Assembly (NCBI GenBank): GCA_020059465.1
Contig: JAGVBZ010000020.1
Location: forward strand, 1-64,000
Direction: 5' to 3'
Source: Brevinematales bacterium
GTDB taxonomy: Bacteria > Spirochaetota > Brevinematia > Brevinematales > GWF1-51-8
Length of the DNA stretch: 64,000 bases
Shown here piece by piece: positions 1-11,564 of the stretch (position 1 is the first letter of the stretch; the number at the start of each line of letters is the position of its first letter). The notes beneath the pieces were generated by a model. The model was not told the DNA's origin. It worked only from the letters and a program-made list of their open reading frames with translations, and searched no databases. A program made the translations under genes and the position numbers.

Positions 1-147
1 CGTACGCGGTATCGACAAGGCTGGTAAAACACCTGCGTGTGAGCACGGGCTGAATCTTTGTTGCCGGTTTCAGTTTCATATCGGGATTAGCCGTACGCAG
101 TACTTGCGAGGAACGCGGTTTTCCCTTATAATTTTTCGGAGACGAAA

Positions 148-651
148 ATGAAAAATGATGATCAAACATACAGGAAGCGGTATAAGAGTCCGCTTCCCAT
201 ATCCCGGCATATCGGCGATTTTCTGCAGGGGTTTGTACCCGAGAAGCAGAAGATCCTGAATCGTATCCGCGAATGCTGGGGGATTGTCGCCGGGGAGCAG
301 ATCGCGGCGCATGCGTATCCCGACGATATCGACTTCAAGACTCTGCTGATAAATGTGGACGACCCGATATGGATCAACGAACTGACTCTGCTCCGGGGCG
401 AAATATTCGCAGGACTGCACAACCGGATTCCCAGCCTGAAAATGCACGCCGATAAGATACGTTTTCGTAACGGGAAAGTCGTGAAGCCCGAGAAACAGAA
501 ACCTGTCCGGAAGAAGGCGATACCCGCGCCGCCGCCGGAGATAATCAATGAAATCGACGAAAACCTGAAGGTGATAGAAGACCCGGAATTGAAAAAAGCG
601 CTGCGAAGGTTTTTTATCAATACATATGAAACCAAGGAGACTGAGGAATGA
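148..651 (+). CDS. DUF721 / DciA-like family protein
   Basis: ORF with 'ISRHIGDFLQGF...ILNRIRECWGIVAGEQIAAHAYP' resembling the DUF721 pattern; stop overlaps the purB start (ATGA). Confidence 0.75.
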   Translation: MKNDDQTYRKRYKSPLPISRHIGDFLQGFVPEKQKILNRIRECWGIVAGEQIAAHAYPDDIDFKTLLINVDDPIWINELTLLRGEIFAGLHNRIPSLKMHADKIRFRNGKVVKPEKQKPVRKKAIPAPPPEIINEIDENLKVIEDPELKKALRRFFINTYETKETEE

Positions 652-2072
652 GTGACTATAAAAACCCGCTCGAAACCCGTTACGCCTCGAAGGAAATGCT
701 CGATATTTTTTCCGAGGAGCACCGTTATCTGACATGGCGGGACGTATGGATCGCGCTCGCGGAAACAGAGCATGAGATGGGGCTTTCGGTAACAGCGGAG
801 CAGGTCGCGGAACTGAAGAAAAAGCGCGGCGAATTGAATCTCGCGCGCGCGTCGGAAATAGAACGGGAAATCCACCATGACGTGATGAGCCATATCCGCG
901 CATACGGAGAGACCGCGCCCGGTGCCGCCGGAATTATCCATCTCGGCGCAACTTCGGCGTTTGTCACCGATAACGCGGAGATGATGATGACGCGCGAAGC
1001 GCTTCTGCTGATCAAACGCCGCCTCCTTTCGCTGATGGCGGTACTGCGTGGCAAGGCCGACCAGTACAAGGATTTACCCGTACTCGGCTACACCCACCTT
1101 CAGCCCGCCCAGCCCACATCGCTCGGGAAACGCATCAGCCTCTGGCTTTACGACCTTTATCTCGATTATAAGGATTTGGAATACCGTTTGGACGGATTGA
1201 TTACGCGGGGCGCGAAGGGTACGACCGGAACGCAGGCCAGCTTCATGAAACTCTTCGGGGATGACGAAGCGAAGGTGCGGGAGTTTGACAACCGTATCGC
1301 GCAGAAGCTGGGCTTCCGGGAAAGCGTACCCGTGAGCGGACAGACCCTGACCCGTAAGGTAGATTTCCAGATATTGTCGGCGCTCTCGTCGATCGGGCAG
1401 TCGGCGCACCGCGCGGCGAACGATATCCGAATCCTCCAGCACAGCTGGCAGGTCGAAGAACCGTTCTCCGAGAAGCAGGTGGGGTCGTCGGCGATGCCGT
1501 ATAAACGCAACCCTATTCTCGCGGAACGGATGTCGTCGCTCGCAAGGTACCTGATCAGCCTGCTGGATAACGCCGCCTATACGTTCGCGTTCCAGATACT
1601 TGAGCGGACTTTGGACGACTCGGCGAACCGCAGGATGCTGATACCCGAGTCGTTTCTTCTCACCGATTCGATACTGATAGTCTATACGAAGACGGTCGAG
1701 GGAATGAAAGTTTATCCGGAGGTGATCCGTACCGAGATGGTCGATAATCTGCCGTTCTATGCGACGGAGAATATCCTGATGGAGGCGGTTCAGCACGGTG
1801 GAGACCGTCAGGAACTCCACGAGATTATCCGGGGATTCGCCATGCGGAAGGTCGAGGCTGTCCGCGCGGGGAAGGATTTCGATATGCTCGGCGAGATGCG
1901 CGCGAGCGGGAAGTTCCCGATACCGGATGCGGAATGGGAAAAGATCGGCGATCTCAGCGCGTATATCGGGCGCGCCCCCGGTCAGGTGAGCGATTTCCTG
2001 CGCGAGACCATCGACCCGTTACTGGAGAAGGAAAAGGAATTTATCGGAATAAAAAGCGATATCCGGGTATAA
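648..2072 (+). CDS. purB: adenylosuccinate lyase
   Basis: Fumarase/lyase signature 'GSSAMPYKRNPILAER'; full length 474 aa. Confidence 0.95.
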   Translation: MSDYKNPLETRYASKEMLDIFSEEHRYLTWRDVWIALAETEHEMGLSVTAEQVAELKKKRGELNLARASEIEREIHHDVMSHIRAYGETAPGAAGIIHLGATSAFVTDNAEMMMTREALLLIKRRLLSLMAVLRGKADQYKDLPVLGYTHLQPAQPTSLGKRISLWLYDLYLDYKDLEYRLDGLITRGAKGTTGTQASFMKLFGDDEAKVREFDNRIAQKLGFRESVPVSGQTLTRKVDFQILSALSSIGQSAHRAANDIRILQHSWQVEEPFSEKQVGSSAMPYKRNPILAERMSSLARYLISLLDNAAYTFAFQILERTLDDSANRRMLIPESFLLTDSILIVYTKTVEGMKVYPEVIRTEMVDNLPFYATENILMEAVQHGGDRQELHEIIRGFAMRKVEAVRAGKDFDMLGEMRASGKFPIPDAEWEKIGDLSAYIGRAPGQVSDFLRETIDPLLEKEKEFIGIKSDIRV

Positions 2073-2127
2073 GAATAGGATTTGATAAATCGAAAAGAAT
2101 GTGTTATCTTATGAACGAGAGGTAGTA

Positions 2128-2793
2128 ATGAAATATTTTTTGTGTTTTATAACAAGCCTGTTTATCGCAGGGAGCATATACCCGCAGGCAGCGAACAAGG
2201 AACAATTTACAATCAAGAGTTATCCCGTCGAGGAAAAAGCGCTCAAGATAGAAATTTCTAAAATGTGGAAGGACGGGTGGTATCCCCGCGGAGTGACGTT
2301 CGACGGAGCCGATAAACTGACGGTGGTTTTTATAAAAAACGGTACGGAGATGTATAAAGACTGGCTGATCCGCTTTTCGTCCGCAGGCGCTATCAAACAG
2401 GATACGATTGCGGAAATCGGGGCTGGATGGATGCCGGTCGATATCACGGTAGGGTCCGGCAAATCCGTACAGCTTTTCCTGAAACCGAAGGAAGTCATCC
2501 GCGTATGGGATAATGCGATTATTACAGTCGAACTGATGCCGATTGTTATCCAGAAGGGCGAATATAAAAAATCCCTTTATTCTCCGAGCGGATTATTTCT
2601 TGACGGGGGGAATCTTGTCACATTGAAAATCCAGTCGCCCATCGAATCCTCGTTCAGCTTTATAATGCGTACCTATCCGGCGGACGATGCGTCGGTGATA
2701 CAGGGGATCGAGCAGGCGTCGGCGGAAGGACTTAAACCGTGGGGGATCGAGAAATCCGGCGGCGAGATGAAAGTGATCTACTTTAACTATTAA
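2128..2793 (+). CDS. secreted hypothetical protein
   Basis: ORF 2101..2793 with a likely start at 2128 (GAGAGGTAGTAATG); N-terminal signal peptide 'MKYFLCFITSLFIAGSIYPQA'. Confidence 0.6.
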   Translation: MKYFLCFITSLFIAGSIYPQAANKEQFTIKSYPVEEKALKIEISKMWKDGWYPRGVTFDGADKLTVVFIKNGTEMYKDWLIRFSSAGAIKQDTIAEIGAGWMPVDITVGSGKSVQLFLKPKEVIRVWDNAIITVELMPIVIQKGEYKKSLYSPSGLFLDGGNLVTLKIQSPIESSFSFIMRTYPADDASVIQGIEQASAEGLKPWGIEKSGGEMKVIYFNY

Positions 2794-2825
2794 TATAGCT
2801 TAGGTTCATTTACTATTTTCCTGCT

Positions 2826-3491
2826 TCATCGAACCTTCATCTCCATCTTATTCAGCTTCAGACCGTACAATACGGACAGGACGCCCAACGGGAGCACCAT
2901 AATGCCGCTCGGCAGCGTCAGGAAGCTCAGTTCAGGTATGCCGGTTATCATCCCGATAAACGCGCCGAGCTGGAGCGCGGATGAAAGTATCAGAAATACC
3001 GCCGCCGCCCTCAGTACGCCCTTCTGTTTCAGAAGCTCGAACGCCCATAGCATCATGGGAATGATCAGAATCGAATAACCTATCTGGTTGAAAAATCCGG
3101 CAATCGAACCGGGGGAGTTGAAGTACCATTGCGCTGCAATCCAGGTCAACCCGGATTTCAGCAGGCGCGGTACGAGCGCAAACTGCGCGGAGTATGAAAT
3201 ACTCACGAGTACGGCATAGACGGCAAAGAAAACGAGCGACAGGTTATACAGCGCGCGATTCTTACCCTCGATACTTTCGAGAGTCATAATCATGATAAAC
3301 CCGAAAGCGGGAGCGATCAGGAACGCGAAGAAAAATCCGAGTATATGTATTGACGGGTTTAATGAGATGAATGTGAGCTGCTGTTCGATCGGGCCGCCGA
3401 TGCTCATGAGCATAAATACCGGCCATAGCAGGAGTATTGCCGTATAAATTATCCCGCCCCAGATCAGGTACTTAGTAAAAGTGGATTTCAT
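2826..3491 (-). CDS. multi-pass membrane protein of unknown function
   Basis: 221-aa ORF with several hydrophobic segments; RBS-like GGAGGGTGAT upstream. Confidence 0.6.
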   Translation of the reverse strand: MKSTFTKYLIWGGIIYTAILLLWPVFMLMSIGGPIEQQLTFISLNPSIHILGFFFAFLIAPAFGFIMIMTLESIEGKNRALYNLSLVFFAVYAVLVSISYSAQFALVPRLLKSGLTWIAAQWYFNSPGSIAGFFNQIGYSILIIPMMLWAFELLKQKGVLRAAAVFLILSSALQLGAFIGMITGIPELSFLTLPSGIMVLPLGVLSVLYGLKLNKMEMKVR

Positions 3492-3510
3492 ATCACCCTC
3501 CTCAACAATA

Positions 3511-3534
3511 AAAAAGCCCCGATTAAGGGGCTTA
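3511..3534 (-). terminator. intrinsic terminator downstream of metK
   Basis: Minus strand AAGCCCCTTAATCGGGGCTTTTTT: 7-bp GC-rich stem plus T-tract just after the metK stop. Confidence 0.85.
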
Positions 3535-3538
3535 TATT

Positions 3539-4705
3539 CTACTTGATTTCTTTCTTTAATGCGTCGGCTTTATCCGTCTTTTCCCATGCAAACTCGGGCC
3601 GTCCGAAATGACCGTAACTCGCGGTACGGGTGTAGATCGGTTTCTTCAGGTCGAGCATCTTGACGATACCGCCGGGGGTCAGGTCGAACACTTTCTTGAC
3701 CGCTTCTTCGATCTTACTTTCCTCGACAGCAGCGGTGTCGAACGTATGCACCATGACGGATACCGGGAACGGTACACCGATAGCGTAAGCAAGCTGAACT
3801 TCGCATCGTTCGCAGAGGCCTGCCGCCACAACGTTCTTAGCGACATAACGCGACATATAAGCCGCGGAACGGTCGACTTTCGACGGGTCTTTTCCGCTGA
3901 ATGCGCCGCCGCCGTGACGTCCCATGCCGCCGTAGGTATCGACTATGATCTTGCGTCCGGTGAGGCCTGAGTCGCCGTGAGGGCCGCCGGTCACAAAACG
4001 CCCGGTCGGATTTACAAAATATTTCGTTTCTTTATCCAACAACCCGGTCGATTCAAGCACCGGCATAATGATAAGCTCAATGATCTGGTTCTTCATCTCG
4101 TCGTGTTTGGTGAAAATATCGTCATGCTGGTGCGAGACGACGACCGTATCGATCCGTTTCGGGGTATATCCCTCGTACTGGATCGTCACCTGACTCTTCG
4201 CGTCGGGGCGAAGCCATTTGACTTTACCCTCCTTGCGGAGCTTGGACGCGTGGAGAAGGAGCTTGTTCGCAAGCGATATCGGCGCCGGCATCAGTTCGGG
4301 AGTTTCCTTACACGCGAAACCGAACATCATACCCTGATCGCCGGCGCCCTGTTCCTTGAACATACTGGAATGAGCGGTGACGCCCTGCGAAATATCGGGA
4401 GACTGTTTGTGGATAGTGTTCAATACCGCCATCGAGTCGCAATCTAGGCCGTACTCGGGCTTTGTGTATCCGATTTCCTTCACTATCGAACGGATGACGT
4501 CCTGGAAATCGAAGACCGACTTTGTGGTGATTTCGCCGCCGACCAAAACCATACCGGTGGTGGTGAATGTTTCACATGCGACGCGTGAGTCCGGGTCATG
4601 CGCGAGACATGCATCGAGGATTCCGTCCGAAACCTGATCGCATATCTTATCCGGATGCCCTTCGCTGACCGATTCTGATGTAAATAAATATTTACGGTTA
4701 AACAT
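3539..4705 (-). CDS. metK: S-adenosylmethionine synthetase
   Basis: '[25 protein letters not shown]', '[13 protein letters not shown]', '[19 protein letters not shown]'. Confidence 0.97.
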   Translation of the reverse strand: MFNRKYLFTSESVSEGHPDKICDQVSDGILDACLAHDPDSRVACETFTTTGMVLVGGEITTKSVFDFQDVIRSIVKEIGYTKPEYGLDCDSMAVLNTIHKQSPDISQGVTAHSSMFKEQGAGDQGMMFGFACKETPELMPAPISLANKLLLHASKLRKEGKVKWLRPDAKSQVTIQYEGYTPKRIDTVVVSHQHDDIFTKHDEMKNQIIELIIMPVLESTGLLDKETKYFVNPTGRFVTGGPHGDSGLTGRKIIVDTYGGMGRHGGGAFSGKDPSKVDRSAAYMSRYVAKNVVAAGLCERCEVQLAYAIGVPFPVSVMVHTFDTAAVEESKIEEAVKKVFDLTPGGIVKMLDLKKPIYTRTASYGHFGRPEFAWEKTDKADALKKEIK

Positions 4706-4932
4706 ATATACCTCGCTCTTAATTCGTGACTCTAATTATAATACTTCGGGAAAAAATCGTCAATTAATTGAGCAGTATTAAGAAGCGGGTGATATTCATA
4801 ATAAAATAGTAGGATATAACCTGTCCGGATAGAACCGGATGACCGACAGCGGATTCAGCCCGGACGGTAAACCCATTGCGGGGAGATGTCATATGTGGAA
4901 AAACTATATCCCTGGTACGAAACAGCCATCGA

Positions 4933-5652
4933 TTAATACGGTTTGAGCGGGCCGGGTACTTTCAGGATATTGACGATATTGCCGGTCTGATCGGCGTACT
5001 GCACCAGATTCCCGGGATCGGGTATCCATTCGCCGTCGACCACATAGCAATAGATATGATAGCCGGGGGTCATCTTCATCTTAATCTCATACCATCCCGC
5101 ACCGACATATTTCATGGGGTTGGAATAGGGATTCCAGTGATTGAAGTCGCCGACCAGCATGACCGAATGCGCGGAATCGCTATAATAACGGAATATATAC
5201 TCGTTTTCCTTGAGAAGAAGGGGATATTTTTTATATGGGATAAAATCCTTATCGAGGGTGAAGCAGGAAACTTTCTGCCCGCTCTGATCGATAATATAAT
5301 TCGTGTTCAGCGGGTCGTCCATCCAGATACCGTCGACCATCAGTTTATAAAGATGTTTTCCTTTATCCATCCGTTTATCCCATGTATAGACCCAGATGTT
5401 GTTTGTTTTTTTCTCGAACAACAACGACGTCTTCCAACCGTTAAAATCCCCCGCGAGCACGACTGTTTTCGCGTCACCGATAAAAGTGAAAACGATTCCG
5501 TCCTCGAGCTTGAACGGCGAGTTGAACATAAAGTTCGGGTTAGTCAGGATAGTCTTGAATTTCGTTTCCTCGGACAGGACGGTCTTGAGCGCCTGGGCGT
5601 ACAGACCGCCGGACAATAAGGCTAATGTTACCGCGATTAAAAAACGGCGCAT
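4933..5652 (-). CDS. secreted protein with two CBM48/AMPK-type glycogen-binding-like domains
   Basis: Start at 5652 (MRRFLIAVTLALLSGGLYAQ signal peptide); tandem 'VVLAGDFNGW...YKLMVDGIWMDDP' and 'VMLVGDFNHW...YCYVVDGEWIPDP'. Confidence 0.75.
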   Translation of the reverse strand: MRRFLIAVTLALLSGGLYAQALKTVLSEETKFKTILTNPNFMFNSPFKLEDGIVFTFIGDAKTVVLAGDFNGWKTSLLFEKKTNNIWVYTWDKRMDKGKHLYKLMVDGIWMDDPLNTNYIIDQSGQKVSCFTLDKDFIPYKKYPLLLKENEYIFRYYSDSAHSVMLVGDFNHWNPYSNPMKYVGAGWYEIKMKMTPGYHIYCYVVDGEWIPDPGNLVQYADQTGNIVNILKVPGPLKPY

Positions 5653-5754
5653 ATTCCCCTCACAATGCGTTTTGTTAATTATCGGCATATTTTGGAAAGG
5701 GTTAATAGGTTGCCTCGGCTTCGCTCGGCCACCGGATGCAACATACCGATCCGA

Positions 5755-5790
5755 TTTCACACGCGGATGACGCGGATGAAATACAAATAC
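5755..5790. repeat. right-arm copy of the dispersed 'CACGGATTTCACGGAT'-type repeat
   Basis: 'TTTCACACGCGGATGACGCGGATGAAATAC'; related to segments at 35809 and 43083. Confidence 0.5.
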
Positions 5791-5862
5791 AACACGAATG
5801 AACGCAAATTTCTAAAACTGGCGGTTGGATTCCTGCCATCTTTTCGATAGATATATGATGTA

Positions 5863-6639
5863 TTAGAAATTTTTAAAAAGATTTGATAAGTATAATGGGT
5901 TATGAATCAGTATTACTTCATTGCTTAGTATAATGTATTTATTAGTAAAATACGCATTAGGATCAAATACCATCTCTTTTGGAAAGATTAGCTCGTAGTA
6001 ATTGGTTTTATTAATATATGTATATTTTTGAAGGATATTCTTAGATAGATTTAAATTTTTTATAGTTTCAGGATATTTTTGAGAATCAGAGTAAGACTTT
6101 AAAATTTGTTTTCCAATATCGTCTGCTTGAGAATAATAAAAAATAATGCTTGTTAAAAGAATATAAATAAAATATAAAATAAAAGATACCCATAGAAAAA
6201 CAAAAATATTAATAAAAAAGACAACGTTTAAACCATTTTTTATTCTATTAAACTGATTTTCTTTAATTTCATTTGAAAGCATAGCATCTTTCCAAATCTT
6301 ATGACAATAATAATCGTATAAAAAACTATATATAAAAGTTACTAGTAATGGAAGAATAAACCAAGAAAAGATACTTTCTATGGATTTTAGTAACTGAATC
6401 AAATCAAAGAATTCAATTCTGAGCAAAAACAAGGAAGTTGTGATTATTGTACCAATAACAACTAAAATATTTCTAAATTTATCATTTGTTTTCCGGCTTT
6501 TTTCAATGATTTCAAGATGGACAGGGGTAATATCGATTTTGGAATTATTTATATGACTATCCCTATATAATGAAAATAGAAACCAAATAATAACTCTTTT
6601 TAATCCTTTTGACTTTAATAAGGTAGATTCTTTGAACAT
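5863..6639 (-). CDS. AT-rich membrane protein of unknown function
   Basis: 258-aa ORF with about four hydrophobic helices; much lower GC than neighbours. Confidence 0.55.
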   Translation of the reverse strand: MFKESTLLKSKGLKRVIIWFLFSLYRDSHINNSKIDITPVHLEIIEKSRKTNDKFRNILVVIGTIITTSLFLLRIEFFDLIQLLKSIESIFSWFILPLLVTFIYSFLYDYYCHKIWKDAMLSNEIKENQFNRIKNGLNVVFFINIFVFLWVSFILYFIYILLTSIIFYYSQADDIGKQILKSYSDSQKYPETIKNLNLSKNILQKYTYINKTNYYELIFPKEMVFDPNAYFTNKYIILSNEVILIHNPLYLSNLFKNF

Positions 6640-6655
6640 TATGTCTCCAAACCGA

Positions 6656-9600
6656 TCATTTCACGAAATAATCCTGCAATGCCTTGACACTAGCCCCGCG
6701 ATTGATCTGCGCCTCGAGCGCGTCCGCCATCGCGAGGATTCCCTGAGAAGTCGTCACGAGCGGGATCCGGAGGAGGATAGCCGTTTTCCGGATATAAGTG
6801 TCGTCGATATGCGCCTGCTCCCCGGCGGGAGTGTTGAATATCATATGAATATTCCCGTTCTTTATTTCGTCGATAATATTCGGACGGCCCTCGTGGAGTT
6901 TCTTAACGATGTCGCAGGCGATGTTGTTTGCGTGAAGATATTCTGCGGTGCCTCCGGTCGCGATAATCTTGTAGCCGATTTTTGAAAGTTTACGGATAGC
7001 GGGGAGACACGAGTCTTTCGAGGCATTGTTGAGCGATATGAGGATATTTCCCGATGTCGGGAGCTTCATCCCAGACGCGATCTCCGCCTTAAGGAATGCG
7101 TGCCCGAAATCGTCGTCGATACCCATGACCTCGCCCGTCGATTTCATCTCGGGGTTCAGTACGGCGTCCACCTCGGGAAATTTATTGAACGGCAGGACTA
7201 CTTCCTTGACCGAGATATGCTTCGGTTCGATATATTTGTCATGCCCCATTTCAAGGAGTTTTTTACCCATCACCGTCCGGGTGGCGACCTTCGCCCACGG
7301 GACGCCGGTGGCCTTACTGACAAACGGGACGGTACGCGACGCGCGGGGGTTGACCTCGATAAAGTAAACCCGGTCGTCCTTGATCGCGTACTGGATATTC
7401 ATGAGGCCGATTACTTTTAAAGCCTTGCCCATCTCTATGGTTTGACTGATTATCGTGTCAATATGTTTTCGGTCGATCGAAACAGGCGGAAGGATCATCG
7501 CGCTGTCGCCGGAATGAATGCCCGCTTCCTCGATATGCTGCATGATACCCGCGACTACGACAGTTTCGCCGTCACCGCATGCGTCGACATCGATCTCTTG
7601 GGCGTTTTCAAGGTACTTGTCGATCAGGATCGGGCCGTGCAGCAGAGCCTCCTGCTCGGTCTCGAGATACTGAATAAGTTCGCTTTCTTTATAGACTATC
7701 ATCATCGCGCGCCCGCCGAGCACATAGGACGGACGGACGAGGATCGGATAACCGATAGTGCGGGCGGTCTCGATAGCCGATTCCACACTGGTCGCGGTTG
7801 CAGACGGGGGCTGGAGGAAACCGAGCTGTTCGATCAGCTTACGGAAACGGTCGCGGTCTTCGGCGATATCGATAGCGTCGGGGGATGTCCCGAGCACGGG
7901 CACACCCTCGCGGTGAAGCTGGAGCGCGAGACGGAGCGGGGTCTGACCCCCGAACTGGAGCACCACACCCATCGGTTTCTCGGTCTCGTATATATTCATC
8001 ACATCCTCGAACGTCAACGGTTCGAAGTAGAGTTTGTCGGAGATGTCGTAATCGGTGGAAACAGTCTCCGGGTTGGAGTTGACCATAATGCTTTCGTAGC
8101 CCATTTCCCGGAGCGCCATCGAGCAATGCACGCATGCATAGTCGAACTCGATACCCTGGCCGATCCGGTTCGGGCCGCTTCCGAGTATCATCACCTTCTG
8201 GCGGTTTGTCGGGAACGATTCGTCCTCATCCTCGTAGCACGAATAGAAGTAGGGTGTTTTCGCCTGGAACTCCGCGGCGCAGGTGTCGACCAGTTTATAG
8301 GTCGGGAGTACCCCGAGCGATTTCCTGTGCGTACGTACGTCGTGTTCGGAAGTGCGCCCTCCGAGAAGTTTCGCGATCTGCGCGTCGGAAAACCCCAACT
8401 GTTTGATCTCTTTCATTTTATCTTTATCGAACCATGAGAGACTTTTCCCGCTCGTTTCGTTCTCGGCCGTGAGGATTTCGCTGATATGTTCGATAAACCA
8501 CGGATCGATAAAGGACAGAGCGTATATTTCCCCGACAGTAAAACCTGCTTTGAGGGCGTCCTTGACATACAGCATCCGGTACTCGTTGGGGATAGTCAGC
8601 TTTTCGGTGATTATCCGGCGAAGTTCGGATGCTTCGGGGGGATTGGCCCAGTCGATCTTAGAATCAAAACCCGTCAGCCCGCGTTCAAGGGAACGCAATC
8701 CTTTCTGGAACGCTTCCTTGAACGTCCTGCCGATCGCCATAGTTTCGCCGACGGACTTCATTTGGGTGCCGAGCACCGGTTTGGCTTCCTTGAATTTTTC
8801 GAACGTAAAGCGCGGAATTTTTACGACCACGTAATCGAGCGTGGGTTCGAACGACGCTGGGGTCTCTTTTGTGATATCGTTGGGGATCTCGTCGAGGGTA
8901 TACCCGACCGACAGTTTCGCCGCGAATTTTGCTATGGGAAAACCGGTTGCTTTTGACGCGAGCGCGGAACTCCTTGATACGCGGGGATTCATCTCGATAG
9001 CGACTACGTCGCCGTTTTTCGGGTTTACTGCGAATTGAATATTCGATCCGCCGGTTTCGACACCGATCTCGCGGATAATCGCGATCGAGTAGTCGCGCAG
9101 GACTTGGTATTCTTTATCGGTCAATGTCTGCGCCGGAGCGACTGTAATCGAATCGCCCGTGTGTACGCCCATCGGATCGAAGTTCTCGATGGAACAGATA
9201 ATGACGACATTGTCCTTTGTGTCGCGCATCACTTCGAGCTCGTACTCTTTCCACCCGATGAGAGATTTATCGATCTGTACTTCGTTTTTTATACTGAGAT
9301 CGAGGCCTCGTTTTACAATCGTCTCGAATTCCTCGATATTGTAAGCAATACCTCCGCCTGTCCCGCCGAGGGTGTATCCGGGCCGGATGATCGCGGGAAA
9401 CCCGATACTTTCGACAGCAATAAGCGCTTCCTCGAGAGAGTGCACGACCGCGTTCTCGGGAACCTTCACTCCGATCTTGTCCATACATTGCCGGAAAAGC
9501 TCGCGGTCTTCGCCTTTGATAATCGCATCGTACTTCGCGCCGATCATCTCGACATTGTATTTTTCCAGGATACCCTTTTCATACAACTCGACCGCCATAT

Positions 9601-9889
9601 TGAGAGCGGTCTGCCCGCCGAGGGTCGGCAGAAGGGCGTCGGGACGTTCTTTTGCAAGGATTTGTTCGACATACTCCAATGTAATGGGTTCTATATAGGT
9701 ACGGTCGGCCAATTCGGGATCGGTCATGATGGTGGCGGGATTTGAGTTAATCAGAATGACTTCGTAGCCTTCTTCTTTGAGGGCTTTGCATGCTTGGGAG
9801 CCGGAATAGTCGAATTCGCAGGCCTGACCGATGACAATAGGGCCTGCGCCGATAATGAGAATTTTCTTGATGTCGGTTCGTTTCGGCAT
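6656..9889 (-). CDS. carB: carbamoyl-phosphate synthase large subunit
   Basis: '[37 protein letters not shown]'; duplicated ATP-grasp halves; C-terminal MGS domain. Confidence 0.97.
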   Translation of the reverse strand: MPKRTDIKKILIIGAGPIVIGQACEFDYSGSQACKALKEEGYEVILINSNPATIMTDPELADRTYIEPITLEYVEQILAKERPDALLPTLGGQTALNMAVELYEKGILEKYNVEMIGAKYDAIIKGEDRELFRQCMDKIGVKVPENAVVHSLEEALIAVESIGFPAIIRPGYTLGGTGGGIAYNIEEFETIVKRGLDLSIKNEVQIDKSLIGWKEYELEVMRDTKDNVVIICSIENFDPMGVHTGDSITVAPAQTLTDKEYQVLRDYSIAIIREIGVETGGSNIQFAVNPKNGDVVAIEMNPRVSRSSALASKATGFPIAKFAAKLSVGYTLDEIPNDITKETPASFEPTLDYVVVKIPRFTFEKFKEAKPVLGTQMKSVGETMAIGRTFKEAFQKGLRSLERGLTGFDSKIDWANPPEASELRRIITEKLTIPNEYRMLYVKDALKAGFTVGEIYALSFIDPWFIEHISEILTAENETSGKSLSWFDKDKMKEIKQLGFSDAQIAKLLGGRTSEHDVRTHRKSLGVLPTYKLVDTCAAEFQAKTPYFYSCYEDEDESFPTNRQKVMILGSGPNRIGQGIEFDYACVHCSMALREMGYESIMVNSNPETVSTDYDISDKLYFEPLTFEDVMNIYETEKPMGVVLQFGGQTPLRLALQLHREGVPVLGTSPDAIDIAEDRDRFRKLIEQLGFLQPPSATATSVESAIETARTIGYPILVRPSYVLGGRAMMIVYKESELIQYLETEQEALLHGPILIDKYLENAQEIDVDACGDGETVVVAGIMQHIEEAGIHSGDSAMILPPVSIDRKHIDTIISQTIEMGKALKVIGLMNIQYAIKDDRVYFIEVNPRASRTVPFVSKATGVPWAKVATRTVMGKKLLEMGHDKYIEPKHISVKEVVLPFNKFPEVDAVLNPEMKSTGEVMGIDDDFGHAFLKAEIASGMKLPTSGNILISLNNASKDSCLPAIRKLSKIGYKIIATGGTAEYLHANNIACDIVKKLHEGRPNIIDEIKNGNIHMIFNTPAGEQAHIDDTYIRKTAILLRIPLVTTSQGILAMADALEAQINRGASVKALQDYFVK

Positions 9890-10025
9890 GGAATAGTCCT
9901 TAGATAAAATTTCCAGCGAACCGCAGGGTATAGTGGATAAGTACCCGGTTCAATTACATATTATATCAGAATTATAGAAAAAAGTCACCTTTCAGCAAAA
10001 TAGATGGGAACGGGAAAGAGTTTCG

Positions 10026-10319
10026 TTACTTTTTTATCACCTGCACCGCTGGATAAGATTTACTGAAACGGCGGTCGATCTTACCGAGTTCGTCGGTAAC
10101 CTTCTGCGACATATAGTAAAGCCCGCCCTGATGCTTGACTAACAGTCCCTTATAGTGTACAGCAGGGACATCGTGGGCGTAATCGACCGAATGTAATATT
10201 TCCACCTTTTTCCAGTCGCCGCAGGTCACGAGTTTGGGGAGTTTTATTATTAAATCGGAATCGATTTTGCCGTTCTTCAGGGAATCGGCGTACTTTTTAG
10301 CCATAAATGACGGATCCAT
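10026..10319 (-). CDS. hypothetical protein (about 97 aa)
   Basis: ORF 10026..10382; start at 10319 preferred because of AAAGGAGATACTATG. Confidence 0.5.
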   Translation of the reverse strand: MDPSFMAKKYADSLKNGKIDSDLIIKLPKLVTCGDWKKVEILHSVDYAHDVPAVHYKGLLVKHQGGLYYMSQKVTDELGKIDRRFSKSYPAVQVIKK

Positions 10320-10522
10320 AGTATCTCCTTTGTCTATAAATAATACCCGGGGTACCGTAAGAACCAGTTTCTCCGGGCCCAAAATTTAGGTGGGTTTCCG
10401 CGTCCCGGCTTCGTGTATCCCTCGCAGGAGAGATGCAATTCCGCCGGAAGTAAAGAATCCCGTTAGAGTATATGTAGACCCCGAAATATGCGGTCTACAC
10501 GAATACCCCAGGCCTATTATTT

Positions 10523-10981
10523 TTAGATGAAACTTAAAAAAAGCAGCCACTCAACCGGTCGGATTACCGCGTCCAGAAGCGCGGGCTGTACGAAGGAAAG
10601 CCCGAAGATAGCATGCAGGTACACGATAAAAAACCCGAAATAGAGCCATCCCCGTAAAATCCCGACTAAAAAACCGAGAAAGTAGTCGATGATACCCAAT
10701 TTATTATACTTTTCTTCTTCCGCTTTTTTAAATACGCTGATCAGGACGATATAAAAAATGATCGCTCCAATACCCCCGATAATATACGATATTACACCGC
10801 CCTTCGGGGTGACGCCTATCAGTTGCGGGATTTTTACGATGATTCCCGCGAGCAGCATCGGTACGATTACCCTGAGTAGAAGCGGAAAATCCCCGCGCAC
10901 CCCCCTGCGTGTATCAAGGTACGCGAATGCGGTGAGTACGCCCACAAACACGATGATAAATAGCAGATAAGGAAAGGTCAT
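10523..10981 (-). CDS. CvpA-like small membrane protein
   Basis: Multi-helix protein with 'IDYFLGFLVGILRGWLYFGFFIVYL', CvpA-like. Confidence 0.5.
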   Translation of the reverse strand: MTFPYLLFIIVFVGVLTAFAYLDTRRGVRGDFPLLLRVIVPMLLAGIIVKIPQLIGVTPKGGVISYIIGGIGAIIFYIVLISVFKKAEEEKYNKLGIIDYFLGFLVGILRGWLYFGFFIVYLHAIFGLSFVQPALLDAVIRPVEWLLFLSFI

Positions 10982-11115
10982 CCAACCCTCTCTTACTTTC
11001 TTTCTATGAATATAGGATAATGTTAAAACGGCAAAAAGTCAATGGGTTTGTCATTCGTTTCGATAATTCTTGTCTTTTTTATTCCCAAGTAATACAATAA
11101 TTCGAGGAGCATCAT

Positions 11116-11514
11116 ATGCGTATCATTCAACCCGTTCTTGTATTGTTAGCAGGATTCCTGATGTCATGCCAGTCTTCGTCAACCTCCAATATGCCCGAAA
11201 ATGCGGGAAAAAGCGAATCCCATCCCGCCGGGGAAAAGCCGCTGCGGATAGAGGAAGGAAACAGTATGAATTATGCCGGGATGGTCATTAAAATCGAACG
11301 GATTGCCGATGTGTTTTTACAGTCCGATATTGGTTTCTCGGAACAGACTCATGTCGCGGTTACGGTCAAAAAGGACGGAAAAACTGTAAAATGGGACGCT
11401 GTCTACGGCTCGGTCACCAACGTGTTCGGGTATTATCTGAAGGTCAAGTACTGCGCGACCGGCACCTCCGATTGGAAATCGTTCGCCGAGTTTTTAGTGA
11501 CGCCTGTTAAGTAA
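11116..11514 (+). CDS. lipoprotein, unknown function
   Basis: Lipobox 'VLLAGFLMSCQSS'; GAGGAGCATCAT upstream. Confidence 0.6.
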   Translation: MRIIQPVLVLLAGFLMSCQSSSTSNMPENAGKSESHPAGEKPLRIEEGNSMNYAGMVIKIERIADVFLQSDIGFSEQTHVAVTVKKDGKTVKWDAVYGSVTNVFGYYLKVKYCATGTSDWKSFAEFLVTPVK

Positions 11515-11564
11515 CACATTTCATCACCTTTCCTATATTAACCCCTTTCTATAATTACTGGCAT

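Noticed and set aside
1-147. recF or another gene tail upstream of the DUF721 gene
   Set aside because: Only short open frames (e.g. ...YAVSTRLVKHLRVSTG*) with no identifiable family
4706-4932. SAM riboswitch upstream of metK
   Set aside because: No recognisable SAM-I/II/III core could be traced by eye
7442-8437. 331-aa ORF opposite carB
   Set aside because: Antisense shadow ORF of carB with low-complexity composition
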